Shown: positions 1 to 9,180 of the stretch, piece by piece
Layout of the letters: the number at the start of each line of letters is the position of its first letter
Position numbering within the stretch: the stretch's first letter is position 1
Source of the DNA: Hyphomicrobiales bacterium
GTDB lineage: Bacteria; Pseudomonadota; Alphaproteobacteria; Rhizobiales; Xanthobacteraceae
Direction of reading: 5' to 3'
Assembly: GCA_021732215.1 (NCBI GenBank)
Contig: JAKFVL010000006.1
Span: 124,001-188,000 of the forward strand
DNA length: 64,000 nt
Program-made: the position numbers and the translations under genes
Notes under the pieces: model-generated
What the model was told of the DNA's origin: nothing
Databases searched by the model: none
The model's input: only the letters and a program-made list of their open reading frames with translations

Positions 1-22
1 TGTCGCAGTGGAGTGTCGTGAA

Positions 23-1390
23 CTAACCAGCAGCGCGTCTCAACTCCGCGAAATGCCCGCGATGCTGCAGCCAAGCCAGCAGCATCAGGCTTGGAATCGC
101 CACGAGCACGCTCAGGATGAAGAACAGCGGCCAGCCGGTGGCTTGCGCGACGAAGCCGGCCCCTGACGACAGGTAAGTTCTGCCGATGGCCGCGAAGGCC
201 GTGAGCAGCGCGTACTGCGTGGCGGTATGAAGCGGGCTCTGGCACAGCGACGACAGATACGCGACGAAGATCACCGTGCCGATGGCGCCGGTGAAATTTT
301 CCACGGTGATCGCCAGCGCCAGCGCCCATTGATTGACGCCGACAAACGCCAGCCACGCGAACGCGAGATTCGAGACCGCTTGCAGGATTCCGCCGGTCCA
401 CAGGCAGGCTTCCAGCGACCATGCGCGGGCGAGAAAACCGCCGGCAAAGCCCCCGATCAGCGTGGCGGCGAGGCCCACGCCCTTCACGATCGCGGCATAG
501 TCGTTGCGTGTGAAGCCGAGGTCGATGACGAACGGCGCGGTCATGGTGCCGGAGAATGCATCGGTGAACTTGTAGAAGATCACGAAGGCCAGGATCGCCA
601 TGACGTCCTTGCGCGTGAGGAATTCCGTGAATGCGCCGACCGCGGCATTGACGACGCGGGTGAAGCTGCTTTCGCCGCGCGTCGCTTCCGCCGCTTGCTT
701 CGATTGCTCCGGTTCGGTCGCAAGCAATGCAGCCGCGGTGCCCAGCAGCACCATTGCTGCCATCACGAGGTAGCCCCACGTCCAGGCGTTAGGCTTCGCC
801 GAACCCCACGCCTCAAAACCGCTGACCAGAAACAGCACACCCGCGGTCGAGATCAGCAGGCCGACGCGATAGGCGGCGACATAAGCGGCCATGCCGGCGG
901 CCTGCTCGTTCTCGGAGAGGCTCTCGACGCGAAACGCATCGACCACGATATCCTGCGTCGCCGAAGCAGCCGCCACCAGCAGCGCGCCAAGCGCTACATA
1001 GAACGGCGAGCGCGCGGGATCAGTGAAGGCGAGCAGTACAATCGCCGCGATCAGCAGCAGTTGCGCGAACACCAGCCAGCCGCGGCGGCGGCCGAATGCG
1101 CGCGTCAGCAGCGGCACGTTGAGCGCATCGGCCAGCGGCGCCCAGAGAAACTTCAGCGTGTAGGGCGTGCCGACCAGGGCGAACAGCCCGATGGTGCCGA
1201 GATCGACGCCGGACTCGCGCATCCACACCAGCAGCGTCGAGCCGGACAGCGCCAGCGGCAGGCCGGACGAAAAGCCGAGGAACAGCACGATCAGCACGCG
1301 CGGCTGCAGATACACCGCCATCGCCTCGCGCCACGATGCGCGGGCGGCAGATTTGTCTTGCGGCGTCGTTGTAGCGTCGGGAGTGGTCAT
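23..1390 (-). CDS. ampG: AmpG-like muropeptide MFS permease
   Basis: A 455-residue, very hydrophobic protein of the major facilitator superfamily. The stretch FLGFSSGLPLALSGSTLLVW near residue 37 and TPYTLKFLWAPLADAL near residue 75 match the AmpG branch, which imports anhydro-muropeptides across the inner membrane for cell-wall recycling. About 12 to 14 membrane segments can be read by eye, and the length fits the family. The ATG start is preceded by a polar N-terminus of about 25 residues. It lies 45 bp downstream of rmuC on the same strand, so the two may be co-transcribed. AmpG relatives are also found as general MFS permeases, so the substrate is inferred from family only. Confidence 0.85.
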   Translation of the reverse strand: MTTPDATTTPQDKSAARASWREAMAVYLQPRVLIVLFLGFSSGLPLALSGSTLLVWMRESGVDLGTIGLFALVGTPYTLKFLWAPLADALNVPLLTRAFGRRRGWLVFAQLLLIAAIVLLAFTDPARSPFYVALGALLVAAASATQDIVVDAFRVESLSENEQAAGMAAYVAAYRVGLLISTAGVLFLVSGFEAWGSAKPNAWTWGYLVMAAMVLLGTAAALLATEPEQSKQAAEATRGESSFTRVVNAAVGAFTEFLTRKDVMAILAFVIFYKFTDAFSGTMTAPFVIDLGFTRNDYAAIVKGVGLAATLIGGFAGGFLARAWSLEACLWTGGILQAVSNLAFAWLAFVGVNQWALALAITVENFTGAIGTVIFVAYLSSLCQSPLHTATQYALLTAFAAIGRTYLSSGAGFVAQATGWPLFFILSVLVAIPSLMLLAWLQHRGHFAELRRAAG

Positions 1391-1435
1391 GGCCGCGTTG
1401 GTAGCAGATTCGGAGCGTGCCAGACGAAAGAGGTG

Positions 1436-2662
1436 CTATTCCCCCGCCTGCATCTTGCGGGCGAATTGCGGCGGGAACAGCTCGGTCGCGGGCGCGGCCT
1501 TTCCGCGCGGCGCATTCGCAAGGACTTCGGCAGGGGCTTCCGCGACATCGAAATCGAGCTCCTCGATCTTTGCCGCGCGCTTGCCGATCTTGCCGACCGA
1601 GATCAGCACCTGGCGCACATCCTCGTTGACCTGCTCGAAATGGCGTCCGAGCTTGCTGACGCGATCGCGCAATAGCTCGATGTCGCCCATCATGTTCATG
1701 ACTTCGGTGCGCACCTGATCGGCCGCATCGCGCATCCGCGCGTCTTTCAGGATCTGCTGCATCACCTGGATCGCAAGCATCAAGAGGGAGGGCGAGACCA
1801 GCACCACACGGGCGCGATAGGCCTTCTGGATGATGTCGTCGAAACCGTCGTGAATTTCCGCGTAGACCGATTCCGACGGCACGAACATCAGCGCGGTTTC
1901 CTGCGTCTCGCCCGCGATCAGATACTTGTCAGCGATGTCGGCGATGTGCCGCGTCACGTCGAGGCGCATGCGCTGCGCCGCGGCTTTCTTCTCTTCGTCC
2001 GATCTTGCCGCATGCAGCGCCGTGATCGCTTCCAGCGGAAATTTCGCATCTATGCACAGCGGCCGCTGATCCGGCAGAAACACCACGCAATCCGGGCGTT
2101 TGCCGTTGTTCAGCGTGTACTGAAATGCGTAGGAGCCCTTCGGCATGCCGTCCTGCACGATGGATTCCATCCGTGCCTGACCGAACGCGCCGCGCGACTG
2201 CTTGTTGGCGAGCACGTCGCGCAGCGTTGTCACCTGCGTGGTCAGATCAGTGAGATTCTTGTGCGCGCTGTCGATGATGCCGAGCCGCTCATGCAGGACG
2301 CTCAGGCTTTCCATCGTGTTGCGGGTGGTCTGCTCCATCGACTGGCCGACGCGATGATGCACGGCGTCGAGGCGTTCGCTGACTGCGCGCGCCATGTCAG
2401 ATTGACGGCCGGCCAGCGCCGCGCCCATTTCCTGCATCCGGCCGGAGGTTTCTGACTGCGCACGCAACATGTCGGCGAGCCGCAGTTCCAGTTCCTGCGT
2501 ACGCATCACCTGTGCCGCCGCCGCGCTTTCGTTCGCCCGGCCGCCGCGCGCAATCACGATGGCGATCGAAAGAAGAAGGATCAGCGCCAGCGCGCCGAAG
2601 GCGATCAGCGCTGCGGCGACGGTGACGGTAACGTCGCCCATGGTGAAAAGAATGTCCTGCAT
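1436..2662 (-). CDS. rmuC: RmuC-family DNA recombination protein
   Basis: A 408-residue protein with one N-terminal membrane segment (about residues 8-38), a coiled-coil region rich in Glu, Gln and Arg (about 45-150), and a C-terminal RmuC nuclease-like domain containing PDCVVFLPDQRPLCIDAKFP, where the Asp and Lys of the DAKFP core are typical. RmuC limits inversion recombination at short inverted repeats in Escherichia coli; the biochemical role is otherwise poorly known. This is of some interest in a genome full of short palindromes. Start is ATG at 2662. The upstream region is shared with divergent def and holds two CtrA-like boxes. Confidence 0.9.
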   Translation of the reverse strand: MQDILFTMGDVTVTVAAALIAFGALALILLLSIAIVIARGGRANESAAAAQVMRTQELELRLADMLRAQSETSGRMQEMGAALAGRQSDMARAVSERLDAVHHRVGQSMEQTTRNTMESLSVLHERLGIIDSAHKNLTDLTTQVTTLRDVLANKQSRGAFGQARMESIVQDGMPKGSYAFQYTLNNGKRPDCVVFLPDQRPLCIDAKFPLEAITALHAARSDEEKKAAAQRMRLDVTRHIADIADKYLIAGETQETALMFVPSESVYAEIHDGFDDIIQKAYRARVVLVSPSLLMLAIQVMQQILKDARMRDAADQVRTEVMNMMGDIELLRDRVSKLGRHFEQVNEDVRQVLISVGKIGKRAAKIEELDFDVAEAPAEVLANAPRGKAAPATELFPPQFARKMQAGE

Positions 2663-2717
2663 CCACTGCTTGTAGCCGATTCGCTACCCAATGCGAACGA
2701 AGAGGGAACATTTATGG

Positions 2718-2756
2718 TTAACGCAAGGCTAATTTTCATGGTTAACCGCCGGTTAA
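2718..2756. promoter_or_regulatory. Two CtrA-like TTAA-N7-TTAA boxes
   Basis: Between divergent rmuC and def there is a perfect TTAA-N7-TTAA box at 2742-2756 (TTAACCGCCGGTTAA) and a one-mismatch copy, TTAACGCAAGGCTAA, at 2718-2732, 24 bp apart. This is the consensus of the alphaproteobacterial cell-cycle regulator CtrA. The boxes are seen directly; binding is inferred. Confidence 0.5.
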
Positions 2757-2822
2757 CGCCCGGCAATCGGCTGCGGAACACGGCAATTGACCCGTTCCCG
2801 CGCGCCTATTACATCGCGCGAC

Positions 2823-3338
2823 ATGGCCATTCGCGAGATCATCGTTCTGCCGGACAAGCAACTGCGGCTTGTGTCCAGGCCGATTGAAAAAGTCACGCCG
2901 GAGATACGCGCGCTCGCCGCGGATATGTTCGAGACCATGTACGATGCGCCGGGTATCGGGCTTGCGGCCATTCAGGTCGCGGAGCCGATCCGGCTGATCA
3001 CGATGGATATAGCCAAGAAGGAAGACGGTACGGACCCGCGGGTTTTCATCAATCCGGAGATTCTGTCATCGTCGGAAGAAACCTCGACATACGAGGAGGG
3101 CTGCCTGTCGATCCCGGAGTACTACGAGGAGGTCGAGCGGCCGGCGCGGGTGCGCGTGCGCTTCATGGACCTCGACGGCAAGATGCACGAGGAAGATGCC
3201 GAGGGGCTGTACGCGACCTGCATCCAGCACGAGATCGACCATCTCAACGGCAAGCTGTTCGTGGATTATCTCTCGAAGCTGAAGCGCGACCGGGTGCTGA
3301 AGAAATTCACCAAGGCCGCCAAGCTGTCGGAAAAATAA
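2823..3338 (+). CDS. def: Peptide deformylase
   Basis: A 171-residue iron or zinc peptide deformylase that removes the formyl group from the initiator methionine of new proteins in the cytoplasm. All three family motifs are visible: GIGLAAIQV near residue 45, EGCLSIP near residue 95 and the metal site QHEIDHLNG near residue 138. I chose ATG 2823 ([11 protein letters not shown]) because it matches the usual family N-terminus; a TTG 36 bp upstream keeps the frame open but adds atypical residues. It precedes fmt, its partner enzyme that adds the formyl group, an arrangement common in bacteria. Confidence 0.97.
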   Translation: MAIREIIVLPDKQLRLVSRPIEKVTPEIRALAADMFETMYDAPGIGLAAIQVAEPIRLITMDIAKKEDGTDPRVFINPEILSSSEETSTYEEGCLSIPEYYEEVERPARVRVRFMDLDGKMHEEDAEGLYATCIQHEIDHLNGKLFVDYLSKLKRDRVLKKFTKAAKLSEK

Positions 3339-3358
3339 GCGTAACGAAGCTCTTCTTC

Positions 3359-3446
3359 GTCATGCCCGGCCTTGTGCCGGGCATCCACGTCTTAGGGTAC
3401 TGTTGGTGAGCAAGGCGTGGATGGCCGGGACAAGCCCGGCCATGAC
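3359..3446. repeat. Palindromic repeat, 'cgtcatgcccgg' family
   Basis: An 88-bp element whose two ends are inverted copies of each other (cgtcatgcccggc at the left, gccggccatgac at the right) with 'ggcatccacgtc' and 'gcgtggatggc' as internal arms. Related copies are at 11009-11097, 41275-41388 and 44427-44513. It fills most of the def-fmt gap. Such elements are dispersed through Bradyrhizobium-group genomes. Confidence 0.8.
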
Positions 3447-3487
3447 AGCTAGAAGCGCTGTTGCGATAGGAAAGCCTGAATCTTGTC

Positions 3488-4420
3488 ATGCCGCTTCGTC
3501 TGATCTTCATGGGCACGCCGGATTTCGCGGTGCCGACGCTGCTCGAACTCGCGGGCCACGGCCACGAGATTGCGGCGGTGTACACGCGCGAGCCGAAGCC
3601 GGCCGGACGCGGCATGAAGCTGCAGGCGTCGCCGGTGGAGGTCGAAGCGCGCCGGCTCGGCGTGTCGGTGCTGACGCCGAAGACATTGAGGACACCGGAT
3701 GCCGAGGCCGAGATGCGTGCGTTCGATGCCGATGCCGCCGTCGTCGTCGCCTATGGCATGATCCTGCCGCAGGCGATCCTCGATGTGCCGCCGCTCGGTT
3801 GCTTCAATCTGCATGCCTCGCTGCTGCCGCGCTGGCGTGGCGCGGCGCCGCTCAACCGCGCGATCATGGCGGGCGACGCCGAGAGCGGCGTGATGGTCAT
3901 GAAGATGGATGCCGGCCTCGACACCGGCGACGTCGCGATGGCCGAGCGGCTGCCGATCACGGACTCAATGACGACGCGCGAATTGCACGATCGCCTGTCG
4001 CGGATCGGTGCGGACCTGACGGTGCGGGCGATCGGCGCGCTGGAGCGGGGGCAACTGCAACTCACCAGACAGAGCGAAGCTGGCATCACCTATGCCGCGA
4101 AGATCGACAAGCAGGAAGCGCGCATTGACTGGGCGAAGCCGGCGCGCGAGGTGCTGCGGCATTGCCATGGCCTGTCGCCGTTTCCCGGCGCATGGTGCGA
4201 GCTTCCGATCGGCGGCGAGCAGGTCCGCGTGAAAATCCTGCGCTGCGCGCTTGCAAGTGGCTCCGGCGCGCCGGGCGCTCTGCTCGACGACAAGCTGACG
4301 ATCGCGTGCGGTGAGGGCGCGATCCGTATCGTCGAAATGCAGCGGACCGGAAAGCAGCCGATGCAAGCTGATGAATTCCTGCGCGGCACGCCCCTCAAAC
4401 CACCGCTAGTATTGTCTTGA
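3488..4420 (+). CDS. fmt: Methionyl-tRNA formyltransferase
   Basis: A 310-residue cytoplasmic enzyme that formylates Met-tRNA(fMet) with 10-formyl-tetrahydrofolate. The N-terminal domain shows [11 protein letters not shown] near residue 9 and the catalytic block [19 protein letters not shown] near residue 107, with the Asn, His and later Asp (DTGDVA) expected of the formyltransferase fold. The C-terminal OB-type domain begins around residue 208 ([17 protein letters not shown]). Length is normal for the family. It lies 149 bp after def, separated by a palindromic repeat, and 49 bp before truA, separated by another. Confidence 0.97.
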   Translation: MPLRLIFMGTPDFAVPTLLELAGHGHEIAAVYTREPKPAGRGMKLQASPVEVEARRLGVSVLTPKTLRTPDAEAEMRAFDADAAVVVAYGMILPQAILDVPPLGCFNLHASLLPRWRGAAPLNRAIMAGDAESGVMVMKMDAGLDTGDVAMAERLPITDSMTTRELHDRLSRIGADLTVRAIGALERGQLQLTRQSEAGITYAAKIDKQEARIDWAKPAREVLRHCHGLSPFPGAWCELPIGGEQVRVKILRCALASGSGAPGALLDDKLTIACGEGAIRIVEMQRTGKQPMQADEFLRGTPLKPPLVLS

Positions 4421-4467
4421 GCATGATCCTGTCCGAAAACCGGTATCCACTTTTCGGGATCAAGCTC
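4419..4467. repeat. Short inverted repeat forming fmt-truA gap
   Basis: A 49-bp palindromic element whose arms are gagcatgatcctgtccgaaa and a ttttcgggatcaagctc copy around an accggtatccac centre. It begins on the last two bases of the fmt stop codon and ends two bases before the truA ATG. Similar elements are common in Rhizobiales. A degenerate relative is near 23905-23940. Confidence 0.75.
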
Positions 4468-4469
4468 TG

Positions 4470-5207
4470 ATGCCGCGCTACAAGCTCACCATCGAGTACG
4501 ATGGCACGCCGTTTTTCGGCTGGCAGGTACAGGACACCCTGCCGTCGGTACAGGGCGCGCTCGAAGCTGCGGTGAAGGCAATCAGCGGCGAGGATGCGCG
4601 CGTGCACGGTGCGGGACGCACGGACGCCGGCGTTCATGCGCTGGGGCAGGTCGCTCATGTGGACCTGACGAAAACCTTTGCACCAGGCCGTCTGCGCGAC
4701 GGGCTCAACGCACACATCCGTCCGCATCCGATCGGCATCCTTTCGGCCGAAATCGTGCCGGATACGTTCGAGGCGCGCTTTTCGGCGATCAAGCGGCACT
4801 ATCGCTATCGCATCGTCAATCGCCGCTCCAACCTCGCGGTTGATGCGGGGCATGCCTGGCGCGTGCCGCAGACACTCGATAGCGATGCCATGCACCAAGC
4901 GGCTCAGCGCCTGATCGGCAAACACGACTTCACGACGTTTCGCGACACCGAGTGTCAGGCCAGGTCGCCGGAGAAGACGCTCGATCAGCTCGACGTCATT
5001 CGCAATGGCGACGCGATCGATGTCGTGACCTCGGCGCGCTCGTATCTGCACAGTCAGGTCCGCTCGATGGTCGGCTCATTGGTGTGGGTCGGTTCGGGCC
5101 GCTGGACGCCTGACGATTTGGCCGGAGCACTTGCCGCGCGCAACCGCGCCGCTTGCGGTCCCGTCGCGCCGCCGGACGGGCTCTATCTGGAGCGGGTGGA
5201 TTACTAG
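4470..5207 (+). CDS. truA: tRNA pseudouridine(38-40) synthase TruA
   Basis: A 245-residue tRNA-modifying enzyme that makes pseudouridine at positions 38-40 of the anticodon arm. The catalytic motif [15 protein letters not shown] near residue 50 carries the essential Asp. The N-terminus [16 protein letters not shown] is characteristic, and [17 protein letters not shown] near residue 190 is the conserved C-terminal motif. It is third in the def-fmt-truA series of translation genes. Its stop codon overlaps by 4 bp the stop of the convergent nucleosidase gene. Confidence 0.97.
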   Translation: MPRYKLTIEYDGTPFFGWQVQDTLPSVQGALEAAVKAISGEDARVHGAGRTDAGVHALGQVAHVDLTKTFAPGRLRDGLNAHIRPHPIGILSAEIVPDTFEARFSAIKRHYRYRIVNRRSNLAVDAGHAWRVPQTLDSDAMHQAAQRLIGKHDFTTFRDTECQARSPEKTLDQLDVIRNGDAIDVVTSARSYLHSQVRSMVGSLVWVGSGRWTPDDLAGALAARNRAACGPVAPPDGLYLERVDY

Positions 5208-5773
5208 ATCGACGAGGCGCTGAGCGTCTTCATCAATTCCCAAAACAGCTCTTCGCCCTTGGCGACGTTCTCCTGCCAGTGATCGGCGGCGTCGCTGTCC
5301 GCGGAATCGCTGACGAACTTGAATGCGCGCCACGGAATGCTATGGCGCACACAGACATGCGCGATCGCGAACAGCTCCATGTCAACGATGTCGATTTTTT
5401 GTTCGGTCATCCACGGATCGGACGCGGTGACGAAGCTGTCGCCGGTGCCGCAAGTGACGCCATCCTGCCCCGAAGCGAAATGATCGAATTCCGGCGAATA
5501 GGGCGTGCGGCCGCGCGGCGCCAGCGGCATCGCCATCATGTCGCGCTGAACCACGCGCGACACTTCGACAAGCCCATGAACGGACGGATTGAGCGAGCCT
5601 GCCGTTCCGTAATTGATCACAAGCGACGGCCGCATCACCAGCAGCGCCAGCGTCGCGGCACTGGCTGCGTTGACCTTGCCGACGCCGGTGTAGATCACCT
5701 CGACATTGTCAGGTGCGCGCGACTTCTTCAGTTCATCGTCCAGCGCGGTGAGGACGAGAATCTTGCCGCTCAT
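5204..5773 (-). CDS. MTA/SAH nucleosidase-like purine nucleosidase
   Basis: A 189-residue protein of the nucleoside phosphorylase/nucleosidase (MTAN-like) family. [13 protein letters not shown] near residue 27, NYGTAGSL near residue 55 and [11 protein letters not shown] near residue 131, where the Glu binds ribose, support this. FKFVSDSAD near residue 152 carries the catalytic Asp. It is shorter than classical MTAN (about 230 residues), so the exact substrate (methylthioadenosine, S-adenosylhomocysteine or another nucleoside) is uncertain. The start overlaps the dapE stop by 4 bp (ATGA), implying co-translation with dapE upstream. Confidence 0.8.
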   Translation of the reverse strand: MSGKILVLTALDDELKKSRAPDNVEVIYTGVGKVNAASAATLALLVMRPSLVINYGTAGSLNPSVHGLVEVSRVVQRDMMAMPLAPRGRTPYSPEFDHFASGQDGVTCGTGDSFVTASDPWMTEQKIDIVDMELFAIAHVCVRHSIPWRAFKFVSDSADSDAADHWQENVAKGEELFWELMKTLSASSI

Positions 5774-6945
5774 GCAAAATACCGGTCGAGAATGCCGCGA
5801 TAGATCTTCGTCAGGCTTTCGAGGTCGGCGACCGGCGTGCGCTCATCGACCGCGTGCATGCTGCGCCCGACGAGGCCGAATTCGATCACCGGGCAATAAT
5901 TGGTGATGAAACGCGCATCGGAAGTTCCGCCGCCGGTGTTGAGGTCCGGCTTGCGGCCGGTTTCCGCTTCGATCGCGGCGACGACCAGATCGGTGAACTG
6001 GCCGGGTTTGGTGATGAACGATTTCGCATTCGACGGCTCCCAGGCGATATGCGCCTTGATGTGATTGCCCATCGCCCTGGTCATGCGGCCTTCGACCAGC
6101 GCCTTCAGCGAATCCTCGGTGTGAATGTCGTTGTAGCGGATGTTGAACTTGGCCTTCACCTGCGCCGGAATCACGTTGCTCGTCTTGTTGCCGACATCGA
6201 CTGAGGTGAATTCGAGGTTCGACGCCTGAAAATGCGCGTTGCCCTTGTCGAGCGGGTCGGCGAGCAGCGCGGTGATGAGCTGCGCCATGTGCGGGATCGG
6301 ATTCATCGCGCGGTGCGGGTAGGCGGCGTGGCCCTGCACGCCCTCGACCGTGAGCAGGCCGTTCAGCGAACCGCGGCGGCCGACCTTGATGCAGTCGCCC
6401 ATCGCATCGACGTTGCTGGGTTCGCCGAGCACGCAATGATCGAGTGTCTCGCCGCGCTCCGCGATCCACTGCAACAGCTTGATCGTGCCGTTGACGGCAA
6501 TGTCTTCCTCGTCGCCGGTGATGAGAAACGAAATGGAGCCTTTACCATCGGCTCGCGGCTTGCCGCCATTGGCTGCAAGGTAGTCGAGCGCGGCGGCTAC
6601 AGCGCAGCCGATGCCGCCCTTCATATCGACCGCGCCGCGGCCATAGAGAAAGCCGTCCTTGACGTCGCCCGAGAACGGCGCATGAGTCCATGCCGCTTCG
6701 TCGCCCGCAGGCACCACATCCGTGTGACCGGCGAAGCAGAGGTTGGGCGCGCCCGTTCCGATCCGCGCATAGAGGTTGTCGATGTCGGCCGCGCCGGGCT
6801 CGGAAAAGGTGACGCGATGTACGTCGAAGCCCGCGGCCTTCAGCAGCGTTTCAAGCACGCCGAGCGCGCCCGCATCCGCTGGTGTCACCGACGGGCAGCG
6901 GATCAGATCGCGAGTAATGGCAACGGGATCGGCGGCTTCGGCCAT
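5770..6945 (-). CDS. dapE: Succinyl-diaminopimelate desuccinylase
   Basis: A 391-residue zinc aminoacylase of the M20 family that releases diaminopimelate from N-succinyl-LL-diaminopimelate in lysine and peptidoglycan synthesis. Metal and catalytic motifs are visible: [11 protein letters not shown] near residue 70, [10 protein letters not shown] near residue 100, [12 protein letters not shown] near residue 135 and GGTSDARFI near residue 341. The central dimerisation domain spans roughly residues 180-295. It belongs with dapD, 1.2 kb away on the same strand. The two are separated by a low-GC pair of genes on the opposite strand. Confidence 0.97.
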   Translation of the reverse strand: MAEAADPVAITRDLIRCPSVTPADAGALGVLETLLKAAGFDVHRVTFSEPGAADIDNLYARIGTGAPNLCFAGHTDVVPAGDEAAWTHAPFSGDVKDGFLYGRGAVDMKGGIGCAVAAALDYLAANGGKPRADGKGSISFLITGDEEDIAVNGTIKLLQWIAERGETLDHCVLGEPSNVDAMGDCIKVGRRGSLNGLLTVEGVQGHAAYPHRAMNPIPHMAQLITALLADPLDKGNAHFQASNLEFTSVDVGNKTSNVIPAQVKAKFNIRYNDIHTEDSLKALVEGRMTRAMGNHIKAHIAWEPSNAKSFITKPGQFTDLVVAAIEAETGRKPDLNTGGGTSDARFITNYCPVIEFGLVGRSMHAVDERTPVADLESLTKIYRGILDRYFA

Positions 6946-7032
6946 GAGTCAAGTCCTATTGTTCTCTATTGAATGGCTCTGACCTATCTTGTCGGAGTTT
7001 CTAGCACAAAGCATTTGCAACCGAGATCATAG

Positions 7033-7647
7033 ATGAGCGATCTTCCATCGAGCCGTCCGCTGGGTGCTGGCCAGCCGCGGTTACCAGACCGTCGCTCAGA
7101 CCCTCCTCACCCATTGGACAATGAGTGGCATATCCATATTGATGGAGAAACCTATGGTCCGTACACGGGCCACCGTCTAAGCGATTTTTTGAAGGAAGGC
7201 CGCATTGACGGCGGAACTCAGGTTCTGCTGCTTGGTACGGAAAGCTGGCTTCATGCCTCTGAAGATCGGCGATTGTCGTCGCTTTTCAGGCCTGCGAAAC
7301 AACAGATTCAGGCACCGGCTCCGGTTTCTGCGGCTGCTGGAGCGACGGTAGTACAAGTTACAAACCAGATCATGCCCCAATCTGCGATGTTTGTAGATGA
7401 TGGGGGAGCATTTGGTCCAAAGTCACCGGGAGTAGCCTTACTTTTGTCACTACTGATCTCCGGCGCTGGTCAAATGTATTGTGGCCGCGTGGGTAAAGGC
7501 GTCCTGATGCTGCTTGCGACCATTGCGTTGTGGGTAGTTTTGCTTGGCTGGATTGTTTGGATTTGGTCAATGGTCGATGCTTACGCCACAGCTAAAGACA
7601 TGAATTTACGTTACCTGCGAAGATTGCAGTCCGGACAAGCCGTGTGA
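7033..7647 (+). CDS. GYF_2 and TM2 domain membrane protein
   Basis: A 204-residue protein of two parts. Residues about 32-82 (WHIHIDGETYGPYTGHRLSD onward) form a GYF_2-type domain, a likely peptide-binding module with the YGPYTG signature. Residues about 135-195 form a TM2 domain: two membrane helices around GAGQMYCGRVGKGV. Combined GYF_2/TM2 proteins are known in bacteria, but their function is not. The base composition is clearly more AT-rich than dapE and dapD on either side, which suggests later acquisition. The stop overlaps the GTG start of the following zinc-ribbon gene (GTGA), so the two are probably one operon. Confidence 0.75.
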   Translation: MSDLPSSRPLGAGQPRLPDRRSDPPHPLDNEWHIHIDGETYGPYTGHRLSDFLKEGRIDGGTQVLLLGTESWLHASEDRRLSSLFRPAKQQIQAPAPVSAAAGATVVQVTNQIMPQSAMFVDDGGAFGPKSPGVALLLSLLISGAGQMYCGRVGKGVLMLLATIALWVVLLGWIVWIWSMVDAYATAKDMNLRYLRRLQSGQAV

Positions 7648-8105
7648 GCAAGTTGCCATCAAATTCAGCCTTGCGAAATTGTCCGAGTTGCGGCTCAGCA
7701 CTGAGTAAGGGTTCTGTCTCGTGCCAGTCATGCGGCGGGTTGGTTGCGGTTGAAAGTTTATTGGGTCGACTGAAAGTAGAAATTGCATATCAAGTAGGTC
7801 GCCTACAGGAGCGGCTCAATGATCGAAAAGCATTGTTGTGGACTCTCGCCTTGTTTCCAATCCTTATTATCCCTCCTCTGCTCGCCATCATAATGAGCTT
7901 CAGATCGCCTGAAGTGCATGAAAACACGTTGCCGCGCTCAGAGTCTACCGATGCTCTTATTCTCGTTACGGCTGTATCCAATATCATACTAAGCGTAATT
8001 TTTTGGAAATGGCTGGGAGAGTCTGTGGTTTCGCTCGGCGTTTCAATCGGTATATATCTTAAATCAATCGGGATCTCCCAGCCAAGCGGGATACGGTCAA
8101 TCTAA
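7644..8105 (+). CDS. Zinc-ribbon membrane protein, unknown function
   Basis: A 153-residue protein that starts with GTG overlapping the preceding stop codon. Residues about 9-31 carry two CxxC knuckles (NCPSCGSAL and SCQSCGG), the pattern of a zinc ribbon. A short basic linker precedes two probable membrane helices (about residues 67-85 and 105-130). I do not recognise a specific family. Its tight coupling to the GYF_2/TM2 gene and shared low GC suggest the two proteins act together at the membrane. Confidence 0.65.
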   Translation: MSKLPSNSALRNCPSCGSALSKGSVSCQSCGGLVAVESLLGRLKVEIAYQVGRLQERLNDRKALLWTLALFPILIIPPLLAIIMSFRSPEVHENTLPRSESTDALILVTAVSNIILSVIFWKWLGESVVSLGVSIGIYLKSIGISQPSGIRSI

Positions 8106-8145
8106 TTGGCCTTCAGCTAAAGCCGATTGTCATCCAAGTACGACC

Positions 8146-8991
8146 TCAATCCCGCAGCAGCTCGTTGATGCTGGTCTTGGCGCGCGTACGCTCGTCGACG
8201 CGCTTGACGATCACCGCACAGGCTGTCGATGGTCCGGGTGAGCCGTCATTCAGCGGCTTGCCGGGCAGAGCGCCCGGAACGACGACAGCGTACTCGGGCA
8301 CTTCGCCGATAAAGATTTCACCAGTCGCACGATCGACGATCTTGGTCGATGCGCCGAGGAACACACCCATCGACAGCACCGCGCCCTTGCGCACGATCAC
8401 GCCTTCGGCAACTTCCGAACGCGCGCCGATGAAGCAGTCGTCCTCGATGATGACGGGCTCGGCCTGCAGCGGCTCGAGCACGCCGCCAATGCCGACGCCG
8501 CCGGAGATGTGCACGCGCTTGCCGATCTGCGCGCAGGAGCCGACCGTGGACCATGTATCGACCATGGTCGCTTCATCGACATAGGCGCCGAGGTTCACGA
8601 ACGATGGCATCAGCACCACATTCTTGGCAATGAACGCCGAGCGGCGCACGATCGCGCCCGGCACCGCGCGAAAGCCGGCGGCGCGAAAACGGTTCTCGCC
8701 CCAGCCGTCAAACTTCGACGGCACCTTGTCCCACCAATTCGCCGCGCCCGGGCCGCCCGCGATCGCACTCATGTCGTTGAGACGGAACGACAGCAGCACG
8801 GCTTTCTTGAGCCACTGATTGACCTTCCACTTGCCGCTGGCCTCGCGCTCGGCGACGCGCGCTTCGCCCTTGTCCAGCAGTTCGAGCGCTTGATCGACCG
8901 CCTCGCGCGCCTCGCCCTTGGTTGCAGCGCTGATGGTATCGCGCGCGTCGAAGGCCGTGTTGACGGTGGACTCAAGGCTCGAGAGGGACAT
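8146..8991 (-). CDS. dapD: Tetrahydrodipicolinate N-succinyltransferase
   Basis: A 281-residue left-handed beta-helix acyltransferase using succinyl-CoA in the lysine/diaminopimelate pathway. Hexapeptide repeats run through the middle ([20 protein letters not shown] and [15 protein letters not shown]), and the N-terminal helical domain begins [11 protein letters not shown] chose ATG 8991; the frame stays open for another 64 codons upstream, but those codons are translated palindromic repeat and have no family counterpart. It probably works with dapE at 5770-6945. Confidence 0.96.
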   Translation of the reverse strand: MSLSSLESTVNTAFDARDTISAATKGEAREAVDQALELLDKGEARVAEREASGKWKVNQWLKKAVLLSFRLNDMSAIAGGPGAANWWDKVPSKFDGWGENRFRAAGFRAVPGAIVRRSAFIAKNVVLMPSFVNLGAYVDEATMVDTWSTVGSCAQIGKRVHISGGVGIGGVLEPLQAEPVIIEDDCFIGARSEVAEGVIVRKGAVLSMGVFLGASTKIVDRATGEIFIGEVPEYAVVVPGALPGKPLNDGSPGPSTACAVIVKRVDERTRAKTSINELLRD

Positions 8992-9064
8992 CGTGTTTTC
9001 CTGCGGAGAAAGATTGATTTTTGCGAGGCTTTTGTCGGGATTTGACGGGGGAGAGTCAAGGTTT

Positions 9065-9180
9065 GTCGGCCCCGCGAAAGCGGGGATCCATACACGCTGA
9101 TGGCATGATTCGACAGGTCGAGCCTTACCAGGGTCAATGCGAAGCCGGTGGCTATGGGTCCGCGCCTTCGCGGGGACGAC
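9065..9180. repeat. Palindromic repeat, 'cccgcgaaagcgggg' family
   Basis: Between dapD and the HAD gene, tcggccccgcgaaagcgggg at the left and ccgcgccttcgcggggacga at the right form the inverted ends of a dispersed element. Its right end runs into the coding sequence of the HAD nucleotidase and provides its last codons. Confidence 0.65.

Noticed and set aside
227-1675. Plus-strand open frame of 482 codons opposite ampG
   Set aside because: Arg/Glu/Gln-rich antisense translation without any domain, overlapping two genuine genes.
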